Origin: an uncultured Saprospiraceae bacterium | GTDB lineage: Bacteria > Bacteroidota > Bacteroidia > Chitinophagales > Saprospiraceae | Length of the DNA stretch: 64,000 nucleotides | Assembly (NCBI GenBank): GCA_937918905.1 | Contig: CAKZSH010000132.1 | Coordinates: forward strand, 1 to 64,000 | Direction: 5' to 3' | In this document: positions 36,120-44,908 of the stretch, in pieces | Layout of the letters: each line of letters begins with the position of its first letter | Position numbering within the stretch: position 1 is the stretch's first letter | Program-made: the position numbers and the translations under genes | The notes under the pieces: generated by a model | Seen by the model: only the letters and a program-made list of their open reading frames with translations | The model's database searches: none | Told to the model about the DNA's origin: nothing

Positions 36120-37670
36120 ATGAAAAGAAGAACATTTCTTAAAAATACGACAATATTTTCCTTGCCAGCCATGATGGGTGGCTTTAATGTAGCCGCAATG
36201 CCTTCTGCCACCATGGAAACTTTAATCAATGGTGATAGTGATAAAGTGTTGGTCTTGATTGACTTGAATGGAGGTAACGATGGTCTACACACCTTTCTTC
36301 CTTTGGATAATTATGATAATTTGGCGAATGCCCGTCCTAATTTTATCCTACCAGCGGATTCCCTTATAGGAATGACGGATACCATAGGATTGCATCCTTC
36401 AATGACTGGAATAAAAAGCCTTTATGATAACGCTAACCTTACTTTAATCCAAGGTGTCGGTTATCCTAATCAAAACCGTTCTCATTTCCGTTCTGCGGAT
36501 ATTTGGAATACGGGAACACCTGCCAATGTATACAAATCGTCTGGTTGGGTAGGTAGATATTTAGATGATTCTTTTCCAGGTTATCCTACTGATTACCCGA
36601 GTACAGATTGTCCTGATCCATTTGCTGTTACTATGGGTCGGTCTATTTCAGGTACTTGCCAAGGTGCGGAATCTAACTTTAGTATGGCCATCATAAATAC
36701 AAATGATATCGGAGGGTTGAATGCTGGAATTGAAGCCCCAATCACTAACGATTGTTATGGCGAAGAACTAGATTTTATGATAGAGTCCTTTAAAAAATCA
36801 AATGCATACGCTGATCGAATTATTGCAGCAGCAGATATAGGATCGTCCAATAGTTCTCTTTATCCAAATACGACTTTGGCTAATCAAATGAGTACGGTTG
36901 CCAAATTAATTTCAGGTGGATTACAAACCAAAATTTATGTTTTAAAATTAGGTGGCTTTGATACTCACTCCTCTCAAAATGAAGCAAATGATACTACTGC
37001 TGGTAATCATGCTTCTTTATTGAAAAAATTATCTGATGCTATATTTGCATTCCAAGAAGACATCAAAGCATTAGGCTTGCAAGAGCGAGTGATAGGAATG
37101 ACTTTCTCAGAGTTTGGAAGAAAAATCATTTCTAATGCTTCTCAAGGAACTGATCATGGTTCAGCAGGACCAATGATGGTTTTTGGTTCATGTATCAATG
37201 CAGGAGTTATTGGTGATAATGCTTTTATAGGTGAAACTGGTGATGCAGATGAAGGAGTTGCCATGCAGTATGATTTCAAATGGGTTTATGGCTCTATCCT
37301 TATGGATTGGTTTGGTGTGGAGGAAAGTAAGGTGATGACCCTATTGAGTGACGATTTTCAATACCTTCCGATAATACAAGATTGCAATTTTGTGAGCACA
37401 AAAGAAATTGTCCAAATATTAGATTTTAATGCTTTCCCAAATCCTTTCGATCAAACTTTTACTTTAAGTTTTTCTCTTTTGGAAAAAGAAAATGTTCGAA
37501 TTGATTTATTTGATGTAGTAGGAAAGGTAGTGCAACAAATTTCTAACAAGACATTAGCATCTGGTGAACACACTATGACTATTGAAGGTCATTCACTTCC
37601 AAGTGGTGTTTATTTTACTAGAATTCAAGCAGGTAATGGAGTTAAAACATTACGTGTAGTTAAGAAATAA
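36120..37670 (+). CDS. DUF1501-family protein, T9SS-sorted, twin-arginine-like start
   Basis: The 516-residue protein begins MKRRTFLKNTTIF, a Tat-like signal (two Arg followed by a hydrophobic stretch), as DUF1501 proteins commonly have. The body has the sulfatase-like fold signatures LVLIDLNGGNDGLHTFLP, NRSHFRSADIWNT and GMTFSEFGRKI...GTDHGSAGPMMVFG. The C-terminus (FNAFPNPFDQTFTLSF to LRVVKK) is a T9SS sorting domain. Tat export followed by T9SS transport is unusual and worth noting. Paired with the DUF1800 gene; function unknown. Confidence 0.92.
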   Translation: MKRRTFLKNTTIFSLPAMMGGFNVAAMPSATMETLINGDSDKVLVLIDLNGGNDGLHTFLPLDNYDNLANARPNFILPADSLIGMTDTIGLHPSMTGIKSLYDNANLTLIQGVGYPNQNRSHFRSADIWNTGTPANVYKSSGWVGRYLDDSFPGYPTDYPSTDCPDPFAVTMGRSISGTCQGAESNFSMAIINTNDIGGLNAGIEAPITNDCYGEELDFMIESFKKSNAYADRIIAAADIGSSNSSLYPNTTLANQMSTVAKLISGGLQTKIYVLKLGGFDTHSSQNEANDTTAGNHASLLKKLSDAIFAFQEDIKALGLQERVIGMTFSEFGRKIISNASQGTDHGSAGPMMVFGSCINAGVIGDNAFIGETGDADEGVAMQYDFKWVYGSILMDWFGVEESKVMTLLSDDFQYLPIIQDCNFVSTKEIVQILDFNAFPNPFDQTFTLSFSLLEKENVRIDLFDVVGKVVQQISNKTLASGEHTMTIEGHSLPSGVYFTRIQAGNGVKTLRVVKK

Positions 37671-37671
37671 T

Positions 37672-37766
37672 ATTGAATAAAGAATTTTGAATTTTGAATA
37701 AATCGAAAACCTTGTATTCATAAGTTTTTGGAACATTCAACATTCAAAATTCTTCATTCAATATTA
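37672..37766. repeat. Inverted repeat of GAATTTTGAAT words
   Basis: TATTGAATAAAGAATTTTGA onwards (37672-37700) pairs with the complement at 37734-37766. The arms use the same words as the 20041-20119 palindrome. It lies just after the DUF1501 stop. Confidence 0.8.
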
Positions 37767-37854
37767 ATCACCATGCCTTCATTTGGAAAATCCGAACTTA
37801 TTTACAACTTTTGCAATCTCTATTTCGAGAAAACAATAATTGAGCTTATTAAGA

Positions 37855-38844
37855 ATGGATGTCAAACAACTTTTCGAAAGATTCAATGAGGTAAAAGTTA
37901 TGGTCATTGGTGATGTGATAATCGACCGATATTTAGATGGAAAAGTCAATAGAATTTCTCCTGAAGCCCCTGTCCCAATTGTTCATCTTCAACAAACTGA
38001 TAATCGACTTGGTGGTGCTGCTAATGTAGCACTCAACATCAAAGCTATGGGCGCAACTCCTTATCTTTTTAGTATGATTGGAAAAGACAACAACGCTGAA
38101 ATTTTCCAACAACTAATGCCTGAAAATAATTTATGGGGAAAAGGGATTCTGCAATCCAAGGAAAGATGTACTACTGTAAAAACTAGAGTGATGTCTAACA
38201 ATCAACAATTGCTAAGGGTTGATAGAGAAGATACACATGATTTTACTTCAAATGAAGAAGATTCCATGATGAATCAAATTCAATCCTTTTTAGAAAAAAA
38301 TGAGGTACACGTCATCATTTTACAAGATTATAATAAAGGAGTATTTTCTCTTTCCATGATTCGAAAAGTCCTTTTAGAAGGAATAAAAAATGACATTCCA
38401 ATTGTAGTTGATCCCAAAAAAGCTAACTTTTTTGATTTCAAAAGCGTAGATATTTTTAAACCAAATCTCAAGGAAATTCGAGAAAGCACTCCCTTTGAAG
38501 TGACAACTGATTTGGATTCGTTAAAAAAAGCGAGTAACTATCTTCGATCTCAATCTGGAAATAAAAATACCATCATTACTCTTTCCGAAAAAGGAATGTT
38601 TATTGATGATGGGCAGAGTTGTCAAATCATTCCTACCCAAATTAGAAATATTGCGGATGTCTGTGGTGCAGGTGATTCTGTAATTAGTATGACTGCTATT
38701 GGTTTGGCAATGAAGTTAAGCCTGGAAGAGATTGCAACACTTGCTAATCTTGCAGGCGGTCAAGTTTGCGAAAGGGTTGGTGTGGTCCCTGTAAATAAAA
38801 TGCAATTGCAAAATGAGTATTTGGAAATAATAATGAATAATTGA
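37855..38844 (+). CDS. PfkB-family heptose-7-phosphate kinase (HldE kinase domain)
   Basis: I use the ATG at 37855 (MDVKQLFERFNEVKVMVIGD); the track's TTG lies five codons earlier. The 329-residue protein is a ribokinase/PfkB kinase of the RfaE domain I type, making heptose-1,7-bisphosphate for ADP-heptose. Signatures are VMVIGDVIIDRYLDGKVNRISPEAPVPIV, RLGGAANVALNIKAMGA and the C-terminal ADVCGAGDSVISMTA with catalytic Asp. The nucleotidyltransferase half is not fused. It would serve LPS core or S-layer heptose. No other heptose genes are nearby. Confidence 0.9.
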   Translation: MDVKQLFERFNEVKVMVIGDVIIDRYLDGKVNRISPEAPVPIVHLQQTDNRLGGAANVALNIKAMGATPYLFSMIGKDNNAEIFQQLMPENNLWGKGILQSKERCTTVKTRVMSNNQQLLRVDREDTHDFTSNEEDSMMNQIQSFLEKNEVHVIILQDYNKGVFSLSMIRKVLLEGIKNDIPIVVDPKKANFFDFKSVDIFKPNLKEIRESTPFEVTTDLDSLKKASNYLRSQSGNKNTIITLSEKGMFIDDGQSCQIIPTQIRNIADVCGAGDSVISMTAIGLAMKLSLEEIATLANLAGGQVCERVGVVPVNKMQLQNEYLEIIMNN

Positions 38845-38919
38845 AAATTAAAAATGGATAATTAAAAATTTTCTAAATACGTTAATGCACGTTATTTGAA
38901 ATTTTTAATTTTCAATTAT
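38837..38919. terminator. Palindrome AATTGAAAATTAAAAAT / ATTTTTAATTTTCAATT
   Basis: The arms at 38837-38856 and 38901-38919 pair nearly perfectly and overlap the kinase stop region and the end of the convergent gene, so they may terminate both. Confidence 0.75.
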
Positions 38920-38920
38920 C

Positions 38921-39544
38921 TCACCAATTTTCCCAAAACTTCCACTTCGATTTCTTTTCAGATTTTTTCTTCTTTTTCTCTTTTTCTTTTTTACGATCCT
39001 CTCTTTTTTCTTGCCGTTTTTCTTTCCGAGATTTTTTCTTCTCCCAAAATTTCCAATTGATTTTTCTCTTTTTTTGTTTGACTAAAATTACCCTAAGCGT
39101 AACTGCAGATTGATGAGCAAAATGACTCGGTCCACCCACAACGCTAATCGAAGGTTTGTAATCCCAGCTCACACTCAGTTTCTTAAAAGTCATTTCTCCA
39201 CCCATGATTCCAACAAAACCAAAATGTGCTTTATCAATATTTTCGTGATTTTCAGGTCGCCAATCTTTATGCAATCCACCACCTGTATAAATGTTAAACC
39301 TGCGGAACAAGATTTTATTATGGTGTTCATAAATCAAATCCAAAGCAGATTCACTATCATTAAAATTAGGCTGATAAATGCCTTCTATTGTTGCGTATTT
39401 TCCTACTCGCTGTTGAACACTCAATGCAATTCCACTACCCTGCCCTGTTCCTAAACGAAGTCCTGCAGCAGTACGATAGGATTGTGCCCAATTGATTTCA
39501 GGTATCAATAAAATTAGGAAAAATATAATAGCGGTTTTTTTCAT
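38921..39544 (-). CDS. Exported barrel-like protein with highly charged WKFWE-repeat tail
   Basis: The 207-residue protein has a signal peptide (MKKTAIIFFLILLIPEINWAQ) and a body of about 130 residues with Gly-rich alternating strands (RTAAGLRLGTGQGSGIALSV, YTGGGLHKDW), as in small outer-membrane barrels. From about residue 155 it is a Lys/Glu/Arg tail containing WKFWEKKK and, at the very end, SKWKFWENW, two copies of WKFWE around a charged helix. I do not recognise a family. It is probably an outer-membrane protein whose basic tail is periplasmic or intracellular. Confidence 0.7.
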   Translation of the reverse strand: MKKTAIIFFLILLIPEINWAQSYRTAAGLRLGTGQGSGIALSVQQRVGKYATIEGIYQPNFNDSESALDLIYEHHNKILFRRFNIYTGGGLHKDWRPENHENIDKAHFGFVGIMGGEMTFKKLSVSWDYKPSISVVGGPSHFAHQSAVTLRVILVKQKKRKINWKFWEKKKSRKEKRQEKREDRKKEKEKKKKKSEKKSKWKFWENW

Positions 39545-39651
39545 GTATTCGAAAACGTTTTTTTTGTTTTTTAAATTGTAAGTTCAAGGATAAGAATTAT
39601 CTCATAATATTTGTTAATTCCATTTCAAAGACCAATTTTTGTGGTTGTGTA

Positions 39652-39731
39652 ATTGGTTATTCGTTATTGAGTTATTTCGAATACTTTAGAAAATACGTTA
39701 TTCGAAATAACCTAATAACTAAATAACCAAT
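39652..39731. repeat. Inverted repeat upstream of methyltransferase gene
   Basis: ATTGGTTATTCGTTATTGAG (39652 onwards) pairs with the complement at 39699-39731, nearly perfect over more than 30 bases. It lies in the gap between divergent genes. Confidence 0.85.
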
Positions 39732-39769
39732 CTCTAATCACTTTTCAAAAAAAAACAGAATTAAACATA

Positions 39770-40594
39770 TTGAGTCGATTAAAACTTATTCAAAGGTATT
39801 TACGGTATTTTTCCAAAGCAGATACATTGTATCAAATACATTCTCCGTTTGTTTTTTCATTTGCTGAAAATGTATTGGAAGATGAACGGGAATACTATGC
39901 CTTTCAATCAGTTGAAAAATTGCGACATTATCTTCTCCGAAATAATACAAAATTACAATTAACAGATTATGGCGCGGGTTCACTTTCAGGTGCTCAAAAA
40001 TCAAAGAGTGTCAAAAGTATTGCAAAAAATGCAGCTTCGCAAAAATGGCAATGCCAAACATTATTTAGGTTAGTCAATTTTATTAAACCTAAGACGATAT
40101 TGGAGATGGGTACGTCACTTGGTATCTCTACCATTTATCAATCTCAGGCTGCTATGAATGCTCAGATGATTACCTTGGAAGGAGATCCTCGAATTGCGGA
40201 ATTAGCAAAAATGCATTTTGAAGATTTTAAAATAAAAAATGTAGAATTAGTAGAAGGAGAATTTAAAAAGACGCTTTTACCTGCATTACAAAAGTTGAAA
40301 ATTTTGGATTATGTCTTTATCGATGGTAATCATCGACTCACCCCTACTTTAGAATATTTTGAAACCTGTCTAAAATTTGCTCACGACGATAGTGTTTTTA
40401 TTTTTGATGACATTCATTGGAGTGAGGAGATGGAACAAGCTTGGGAACAAATCAAAAGTCATTCTCGAGTAAAACTTTCCATTGATCTTTTTCATATGGG
40501 AATTGTTTTTTTTAGAAAAGAACAACGTGAAAAAGAACACTTCATTTTATCTCCTCTAAGTTGGAAACCTTGGGCTTCGGGTAAGGTTTTTTAA
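39770..40594 (+). CDS. SAM-dependent methyltransferase (class I, O-methyltransferase-like)
   Basis: The 274-residue protein has the class I fold: motif I ILEMGTSLGISTIY, motif II around MITLEGDPRIAELA, and post-motif LDYVFIDGNHRLTPTLEYF, all as in AdoMet-dependent O-methyltransferases. The start is TTG at 39770 because no ATG precedes the conserved N-terminus (FSKADTLYQIHSPFVFSFA). It is cytosolic. The substrate is unknown. Its location beside a hairpin-bounded gap suggests a single-gene unit. Confidence 0.85.
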   Translation: MSRLKLIQRYLRYFSKADTLYQIHSPFVFSFAENVLEDEREYYAFQSVEKLRHYLLRNNTKLQLTDYGAGSLSGAQKSKSVKSIAKNAASQKWQCQTLFRLVNFIKPKTILEMGTSLGISTIYQSQAAMNAQMITLEGDPRIAELAKMHFEDFKIKNVELVEGEFKKTLLPALQKLKILDYVFIDGNHRLTPTLEYFETCLKFAHDDSVFIFDDIHWSEEMEQAWEQIKSHSRVKLSIDLFHMGIVFFRKEQREKEHFILSPLSWKPWASGKVF

Positions 40595-40635
40595 TTTCCT
40601 CTTAATAATATTTCTTATAGCTTTTCGGCACGACC

Positions 40636-40665
40636 ATGTAACCGCCAACTTCGGTTGACGGTTAC
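40636..40665. terminator. Hairpin TGTAACCGCCAAC / GTTGACGGTTACA
   Basis: Stem pairing of TGTAACCG.CAAC with GTTGACGGTTACA, and loop TTCG, lies about 40 bases after the methyltransferase stop. No U tract follows immediately. Confidence 0.65.
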
Positions 40666-40751
40666 AGGTTAACATTTCTTTATGATTTTCTTAAAATTTT
40701 TATATACAATGAAGTGGTAAATTGCATCCTCAATTCACTAAAAATATAAAT

Positions 40752-41375
40752 ATGAAAAACTCAATTTTACTCCTACTATTTTCCATTTCTATCTTTTCCA
40801 ACAATGTATTTGCACAAAATTCGCAACAAATAAAATCTGCAAGTATTCATGAAATAATAACTCATATTCAGTCCGAACTCCTTGAAAAAGGATATGATAA
40901 TCAGAAGGCTTTTATCCTCAGAGACAGCCTTGGTAAAAAAATGGTTAAACAATTTCAACTGGATTATCAAGAAGTGATGACTAGAGTACAAGGAGGATGT
41001 TGTAGTCCTGAGACGGTCAAAAAATATGAAGAAAAATTAGGTAAACTTCAAAATCAGATTCTGTTTTTTGAAAAAGAAACACAGAGAATCTTAGAGGAAA
41101 GTCAATTGGAAAGAAGTCAAAATATTTTGCTTTTTACAAAAAATAAAATCCAAGAATTTGGAGCAAAAAATAAGGTATTAATAATGTCCACAGATGTTAT
41201 TCTATTTCAAAATGATGAAAAAAGCGACATCACTTCTACCCTCCTCAAACACATCCATCAATCAAAAGAATACAATGATTGGATTAAGTCCTTTAATGAC
41301 ACAGAACAGTTAATTCAACAAATTCAAGATTTGAATTTCGAGATTCAACCAATGTTTATAATTAAAAATGAATAA
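40752..41375 (+). CDS. Exported protein of unknown function
   Basis: I use the ATG at 40752 (MKNSILLLLFSISIFSNNVFAQ), a clean signal peptide, giving 207 residues. The mature part is helical and rich in Gln, Glu and Lys, with a paired-Cys motif GGCCSPETVKKYEEKLGKLQ in the middle. I see no catalytic signature. It could be an OmpH/Skp-like periplasmic helical protein, but length and pattern do not settle that. It is followed by a large palindrome. Confidence 0.7.
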   Translation: MKNSILLLLFSISIFSNNVFAQNSQQIKSASIHEIITHIQSELLEKGYDNQKAFILRDSLGKKMVKQFQLDYQEVMTRVQGGCCSPETVKKYEEKLGKLQNQILFFEKETQRILEESQLERSQNILLFTKNKIQEFGAKNKVLIMSTDVILFQNDEKSDITSTLLKHIHQSKEYNDWIKSFNDTEQLIQQIQDLNFEIQPMFIIKNE

Positions 41376-41439
41376 TGGATAATTTTCGTAGTACGTGATT
41401 TACGCCATTCGTAATTATTCATTATTCATTTTTAATTAT
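41359..41439. terminator. Palindrome of TTATTCATT words
   Basis: ATAATTAAAAATGAATAATG (41359 onwards) pairs with the complement at 41410-41439. The arm overlaps the last codons of the gene ending at 41375. Confidence 0.8.
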
Positions 41440-41444
41440 TCATT

Positions 41445-41605
41445 AGACTTGTTACCCTTTGAAAAGTGCTTAGTTGAAAAGCAGATTTTTTTGATAGTTT
41501 TTTCTTAAAAAATCATTGAATAGTCGCTCTATTGAATTATTTTTTAAGGAAAAATAGCAGAAAAAGATGTTTTCAAATGAGTGCTTTTTAAAGGGTAACA
41601 AGTCT
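41445..41605. repeat. Inverted repeat AGACTTGTTACCCTTTGAAA
   Basis: The outer arms at 41445-41470 and 41578-41605 are near complements. The centre holds a second pairing (AGTTTTTTCTTAAAAAATCA with ATTATTTTTTAAGGAAAAA). It ends right at the stop of the DUF3467 gene. Confidence 0.75.
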
Positions 41606-41610
41606 ATTAC

Positions 41611-41925
41611 CTAAGCCTGTGCTTTGGGAGTGTTAAAATTCATGGAAGGATATTGTTGCTCAGGCTCTTCAATAATCCCATGTTGCGCTTCGAATTTTTT
41701 TACATTGTCCACCAATGCACGCATCAATCTTTTAGCATGTTGAGGTGTAAGAATAATTCTAGATTTAACTTTCGCCTTAGGTACATTAGGAACCAAACGA
41801 ACAAAGTCAACAACAAATTCAGAATTGGAATGAGAGATAATTGCAAGGTTACTATAAATTCCTTCTGCTACCTCTTCTGGTAATTCTATGTTAAGCTGAT
41901 TAGCTTTTTTATTATTTTCTGGCAT
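41611..41925 (-). CDS. DUF3467 protein
   Basis: This 104-residue protein matches DUF3467, a small cytosolic family common in Bacteroidota. The core motif is AEGIYSNLAIISHSNSEFVVDFVRLVPN followed by AKVKSRIILTPQHAKRLMRALVDNVKKFE. The function is unknown. A minus-strand -7 box (TATCTTTG) lies 32 bases upstream at 41957-41964. It is isolated between two gaps. Confidence 0.9.
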   Translation of the reverse strand: MPENNKKANQLNIELPEEVAEGIYSNLAIISHSNSEFVVDFVRLVPNVPKAKVKSRIILTPQHAKRLMRALVDNVKKFEAQHGIIEEPEQQYPSMNFNTPKAQA

Positions 41926-41956
41926 TTTAAAATATTTAATTTAAAAATAAAGTCTG

Positions 41957-41964
41957 CAAAGATA
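41957..41964 (-). promoter_or_regulatory. -7 box upstream of DUF3467 gene (TATCTTTG)
   Basis: Read on the minus strand, this matches TAnnTTTG, 32 bases before the ATG. Confidence 0.6.
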
Positions 41965-42156
41965 TAATTCTAAAATAGAGTTGTACGATTTTTCCAAATA
42001 GAAGTTTTAAGATAGGACATCTTTAAAATTATCTCTCTTCCATTTGTTTTCAAAAAGACGGTTGGAATGGTTTTTTATTGCATTAGAATAAAAAGCCTCC
42101 TAAATTGCGTTTTTTTTTAAACAATAAAATTTGTCCAAGAACAAAAATTTTTAATA

Positions 42157-42330
42157 ATGAATTTTAAAAGGATCTTAGGGTTTGCCTTTTTATTTGTATT
42201 TATAGGCTTTATGGGGAATAAAATGATAATGAGTATTGAACATTTAAATGACGATTGGTGGTTGATTGGGTTTGTTTTAATTGTTGTTTTGTTTTTGGTT
42301 TTTATCGTCCGTAGAATCTTGTTCTCTTGA
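42157..42330 (+). CDS. 57-residue membrane protein (not in ORF track)
   Basis: ATG at 42157 opens 57 codons to TGA at 42328-42330. The product has two hydrophobic segments (RILGFAFLFVFIGFMGNKM and WWLIGFVLIVVLFLVFIVRR) joined by a polar loop, a hairpin membrane topology. Its 3' end overlaps the 3' end of the convergent CotH-like gene by 54 bases. I do not know the family. The two clean helices bounded by Arg/Lys support a real gene. Confidence 0.6.
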   Translation: MNFKRILGFAFLFVFIGFMGNKMIMSIEHLNDDWWLIGFVLIVVLFLVFIVRRILFS

Positions 42331-43446
42331 TATTTTACTTTTCATTACGTAGATAAAATTCAAATTTTCATAAAAAGAATCTAAGTATTGTCGAATGTTT
42401 TTTCGTTCCGATTTTGGCAATAATTTTAATCTTCTGGTGAGTCGATTTAATTTCCTTCTCTTTTTTATCATCCTCAGATTAGCATCATCAAGCGGATTTT
42501 TTTTAGGATTAAAACCTAAAAAAGTCCTTTCTCGAATAGTTCGCTGGCCATGGTCAGGACTTATCATTGCATAAGGGGCTTCTACCATTCCTGAAAAATC
42601 AAAGTCATATGGAATAGACAACCATTTCCCTTCCTTTTCACAAATTTTTAAATTCCGAACAGATTCAATACTCCAATCTGTATTACCAATCATGTATTGA
42701 AAAAAAGCCATCAATTGAAATTGATCCTTATTTAAGGTATCCATTTGACTTGGAGAAACTCCATATATTTTAGGTATTTTATTGGCCCCAATTCGCTTTC
42801 TTAATTCTGCAAAATCCTCAATAATAAATCCTAATTGTTGTTGGATGATTCCCGTATTAATATCAAAATAATTAATTTGTAAGAGTTGTACCCTAAAACT
42901 TTCTGAGGTAAGTGCATTGTAATATTTATAGGCGAGGTATTCTTTTAAAACCAACTCTTTGGCCAATTCTTCATCAATGATGCAATGGGTCACTAACTTA
43001 TAATCATCAAATTTACTAAGCCCCGCATCTTTTAATTCTGATTTTTTAAAATTCAGTTTTAAAGGTGGCATTTCAGAACAATTATATCTACGATAAACGC
43101 CCCGTACTTTTACCTTAATATTCCAGTTTTGCAAATTTCCTTTTCTGTCTTTAAATGAAAAAAGAGCAGCATGTTCTTCATCACTTTTTCGATTGTTAAT
43201 CACCTCTTCAACATTAAAAGCCAAATTGACTTTTAATATTTTTCGTTGATACATTACATCAAAAATACTTGGTTTTCTTTTTTCTTTGTGTTCAAAAGCA
43301 ATTTCCCCATTTAAAGGAATACTGAGCAGCATCAAAAATCCTACAACAAAAAAGCAATTGAAAAAATTGAAATTTAAAATCCTTTCCAACCAATGAGGTT
43401 TGCAAGAACTTAAAGATTCAATTTTATTTTGCCAAATGTGGTACAT
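42277..43446 (-). CDS. CotH-like atypical kinase-fold protein, exported or anchored
   Basis: The 389-residue protein has a hydrophobic helix near the N-terminus (FFNCFFVVGFLMLLSIPLNG, about residues 30-50); the start may be later than MYHIWQNK. Residues 235-270 contain GNTDWSIESVRNLKI followed by LSIPYDFDFSGMV, the pattern seen in CotH-type secretory kinases, where an Asp near N-D and the YDFD motif bind metal and ATP. The C-terminus is basic. No gene context indicates a substrate. I am moderately sure of the CotH-like fold and unsure whether it is an active kinase. Confidence 0.6.
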   Translation of the reverse strand: MYHIWQNKIESLSSCKPHWLERILNFNFFNCFFVVGFLMLLSIPLNGEIAFEHKEKRKPSIFDVMYQRKILKVNLAFNVEEVINNRKSDEEHAALFSFKDRKGNLQNWNIKVKVRGVYRRYNCSEMPPLKLNFKKSELKDAGLSKFDDYKLVTHCIIDEELAKELVLKEYLAYKYYNALTSESFRVQLLQINYFDINTGIIQQQLGFIIEDFAELRKRIGANKIPKIYGVSPSQMDTLNKDQFQLMAFFQYMIGNTDWSIESVRNLKICEKEGKWLSIPYDFDFSGMVEAPYAMISPDHGQRTIRERTFLGFNPKKNPLDDANLRMIKKRRKLNRLTRRLKLLPKSERKNIRQYLDSFYENLNFIYVMKSKISREQDSTDDKNQKQNNN

Positions 43447-43464
43447 GCTATTTTTTGATTTAAG

Positions 43465-43568
43465 ATTAAGGATTATAGATTATGGATTTCGAAAATCGTG
43501 CTGTTGATATGAATTAAAATCACGATAGAAGAATAATTCTTAATCCATAATTTTAAATCCATAATCTA
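43465..43568. repeat. Inverted repeat of TTATGGATTT words
   Basis: ATTAAGGATTATAGATTATGG (43465 onwards) pairs with the complement ending near 43568. It uses nearly the same words as palindromes at 11904 and 56278. It fills the gap between the VWA and CotH-like genes. Confidence 0.8.
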
Positions 43569-43573
43569 AAAAA

Positions 43574-44908
43574 TTACCCTTTTCCAAATTTTCGACGACG
43601 ATTCATTTCAAGAACAGCTTCTTCTATACCTTCAGGAGTCAAACCAAACATTGGAAACATTCGCATCAAAACAGAACAAGTCATTGAAGTATGCCAAATA
43701 GATTCTCGCATCGGATTCAACCATGCCATTCGTTGAAAATGATCTCCAAGTTTCTGCCATGAATCTTGGCTCGAACGATTCAATTCATATGGCGCCATAT
43801 CGGCATCTCCAATTACAAAAACGGAATAATTTTTATCATGTCGAATAATTTTATCAATAGGTACAAATTTCCACCTTGCAGCATCAGAATATAATCCACC
43901 ATAAATGCTGTTATGGAAATAGTATGTTTTTAAATCATGTGCAAACCTTGTTTTCATTTTAGAAAACAGCTTTCTTACATTTTGAACATATGGAGACATT
44001 GACCATCCACCATTATCAATCATTAAAATGACTTGTAATTTTTGTTCTATTTTTTCTTTTTCATGAGGTAAAAATATGCCTCCTTGTTTGAGTCCTTCGG
44101 TTATCGTTTTTGGGATGTCCAATTCAATTTCAGAAGTACCTTCTTCGATTCCTTTTAACGCAGCCAACGCAGCATCAATATTATCATCTTTTAAAATTGA
44201 CTTAGTATCCACAGGATAGAATTCCCGACTGTTAACTGCAGCTCTTGCCATTTTTCCTCCACCAGCTCCACCTACTCTAATTCCTCCAGCAGCAGCACCG
44301 CCATTTCCATAAGGTGAAACTCCACCACTACCTATCCAATGATCTCCCCCAGAATGTTTGCCTCTTTGTTGTTTGGCTACTTCCCTCATTCTTCGAATTA
44401 ATTCCTCTAAAGGGACATCCCGATAATCAGCCATTCGATCCAAAGTATTTTGAGTATTTTCACTTTCACCTCCATCATTGCCATCAGTATCTTCCATCTC
44501 AGGATCATCCTTTTTTAAAATATCTTTTCCTGAAAGAATTTTTTGAATGTCATAAGATGTCATATGAATTTCGTCTAAAAATTTATCTACCAATTCTAGG
44601 TTGGGAATGTTATTTAATTCTTCATCTGTAAAATTTTCTTTCCATCCACGAAATGCTTCAGACCGAATTACTGCTTCTTCAAGCGGCTCTCCTTTTCGAA
44701 TATCCATAGAAAGAAAGTGCTCATAAAAGGCTTGAGAAAAAGGACCAATTTCAGTAGGTGCAGTCGTAACCAAACCTTTAAGCACATAAAATAAATCACC
44801 TAATGTTCGTACAAGTCCTTTGTCCATCGCGCGGCGTAATTGTAACAATGTACGTACATCTGCTGATAATTTATGTTTTCTAAAAGTATGTGGTAAGGTA
44901 TCGAACAT
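43574..44908 (-). CDS. VWA-domain (CoxE-like) protein with atypical MIDAS
   Basis: I use the ATG at 44908 (MFDTLPHTFRKHKLSADV), giving 444 residues; the earlier start adds a hydrophobic leader unlike the family. It has a helical N-terminal half, a Gly-rich segment (about 200-230) and a VWA-like domain from about 292. The MIDAS position reads ILMIDNGGWSMSP with Asp298, Gly300 and Trp302, so the two Ser of the usual DxSxS are absent; metal binding is therefore doubtful. YFHNSIYGGLYSDA follows. The MoxR ATPase gene lies upstream on the same strand, a classic ATPase-VWA partnership. The target is unknown. Confidence 0.82.
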   Translation of the reverse strand: MFDTLPHTFRKHKLSADVRTLLQLRRAMDKGLVRTLGDLFYVLKGLVTTAPTEIGPFSQAFYEHFLSMDIRKGEPLEEAVIRSEAFRGWKENFTDEELNNIPNLELVDKFLDEIHMTSYDIQKILSGKDILKKDDPEMEDTDGNDGGESENTQNTLDRMADYRDVPLEELIRRMREVAKQQRGKHSGGDHWIGSGGVSPYGNGGAAAGGIRVGGAGGGKMARAAVNSREFYPVDTKSILKDDNIDAALAALKGIEEGTSEIELDIPKTITEGLKQGGIFLPHEKEKIEQKLQVILMIDNGGWSMSPYVQNVRKLFSKMKTRFAHDLKTYYFHNSIYGGLYSDAARWKFVPIDKIIRHDKNYSVFVIGDADMAPYELNRSSQDSWQKLGDHFQRMAWLNPMRESIWHTSMTCSVLMRMFPMFGLTPEGIEEAVLEMNRRRKFGKG

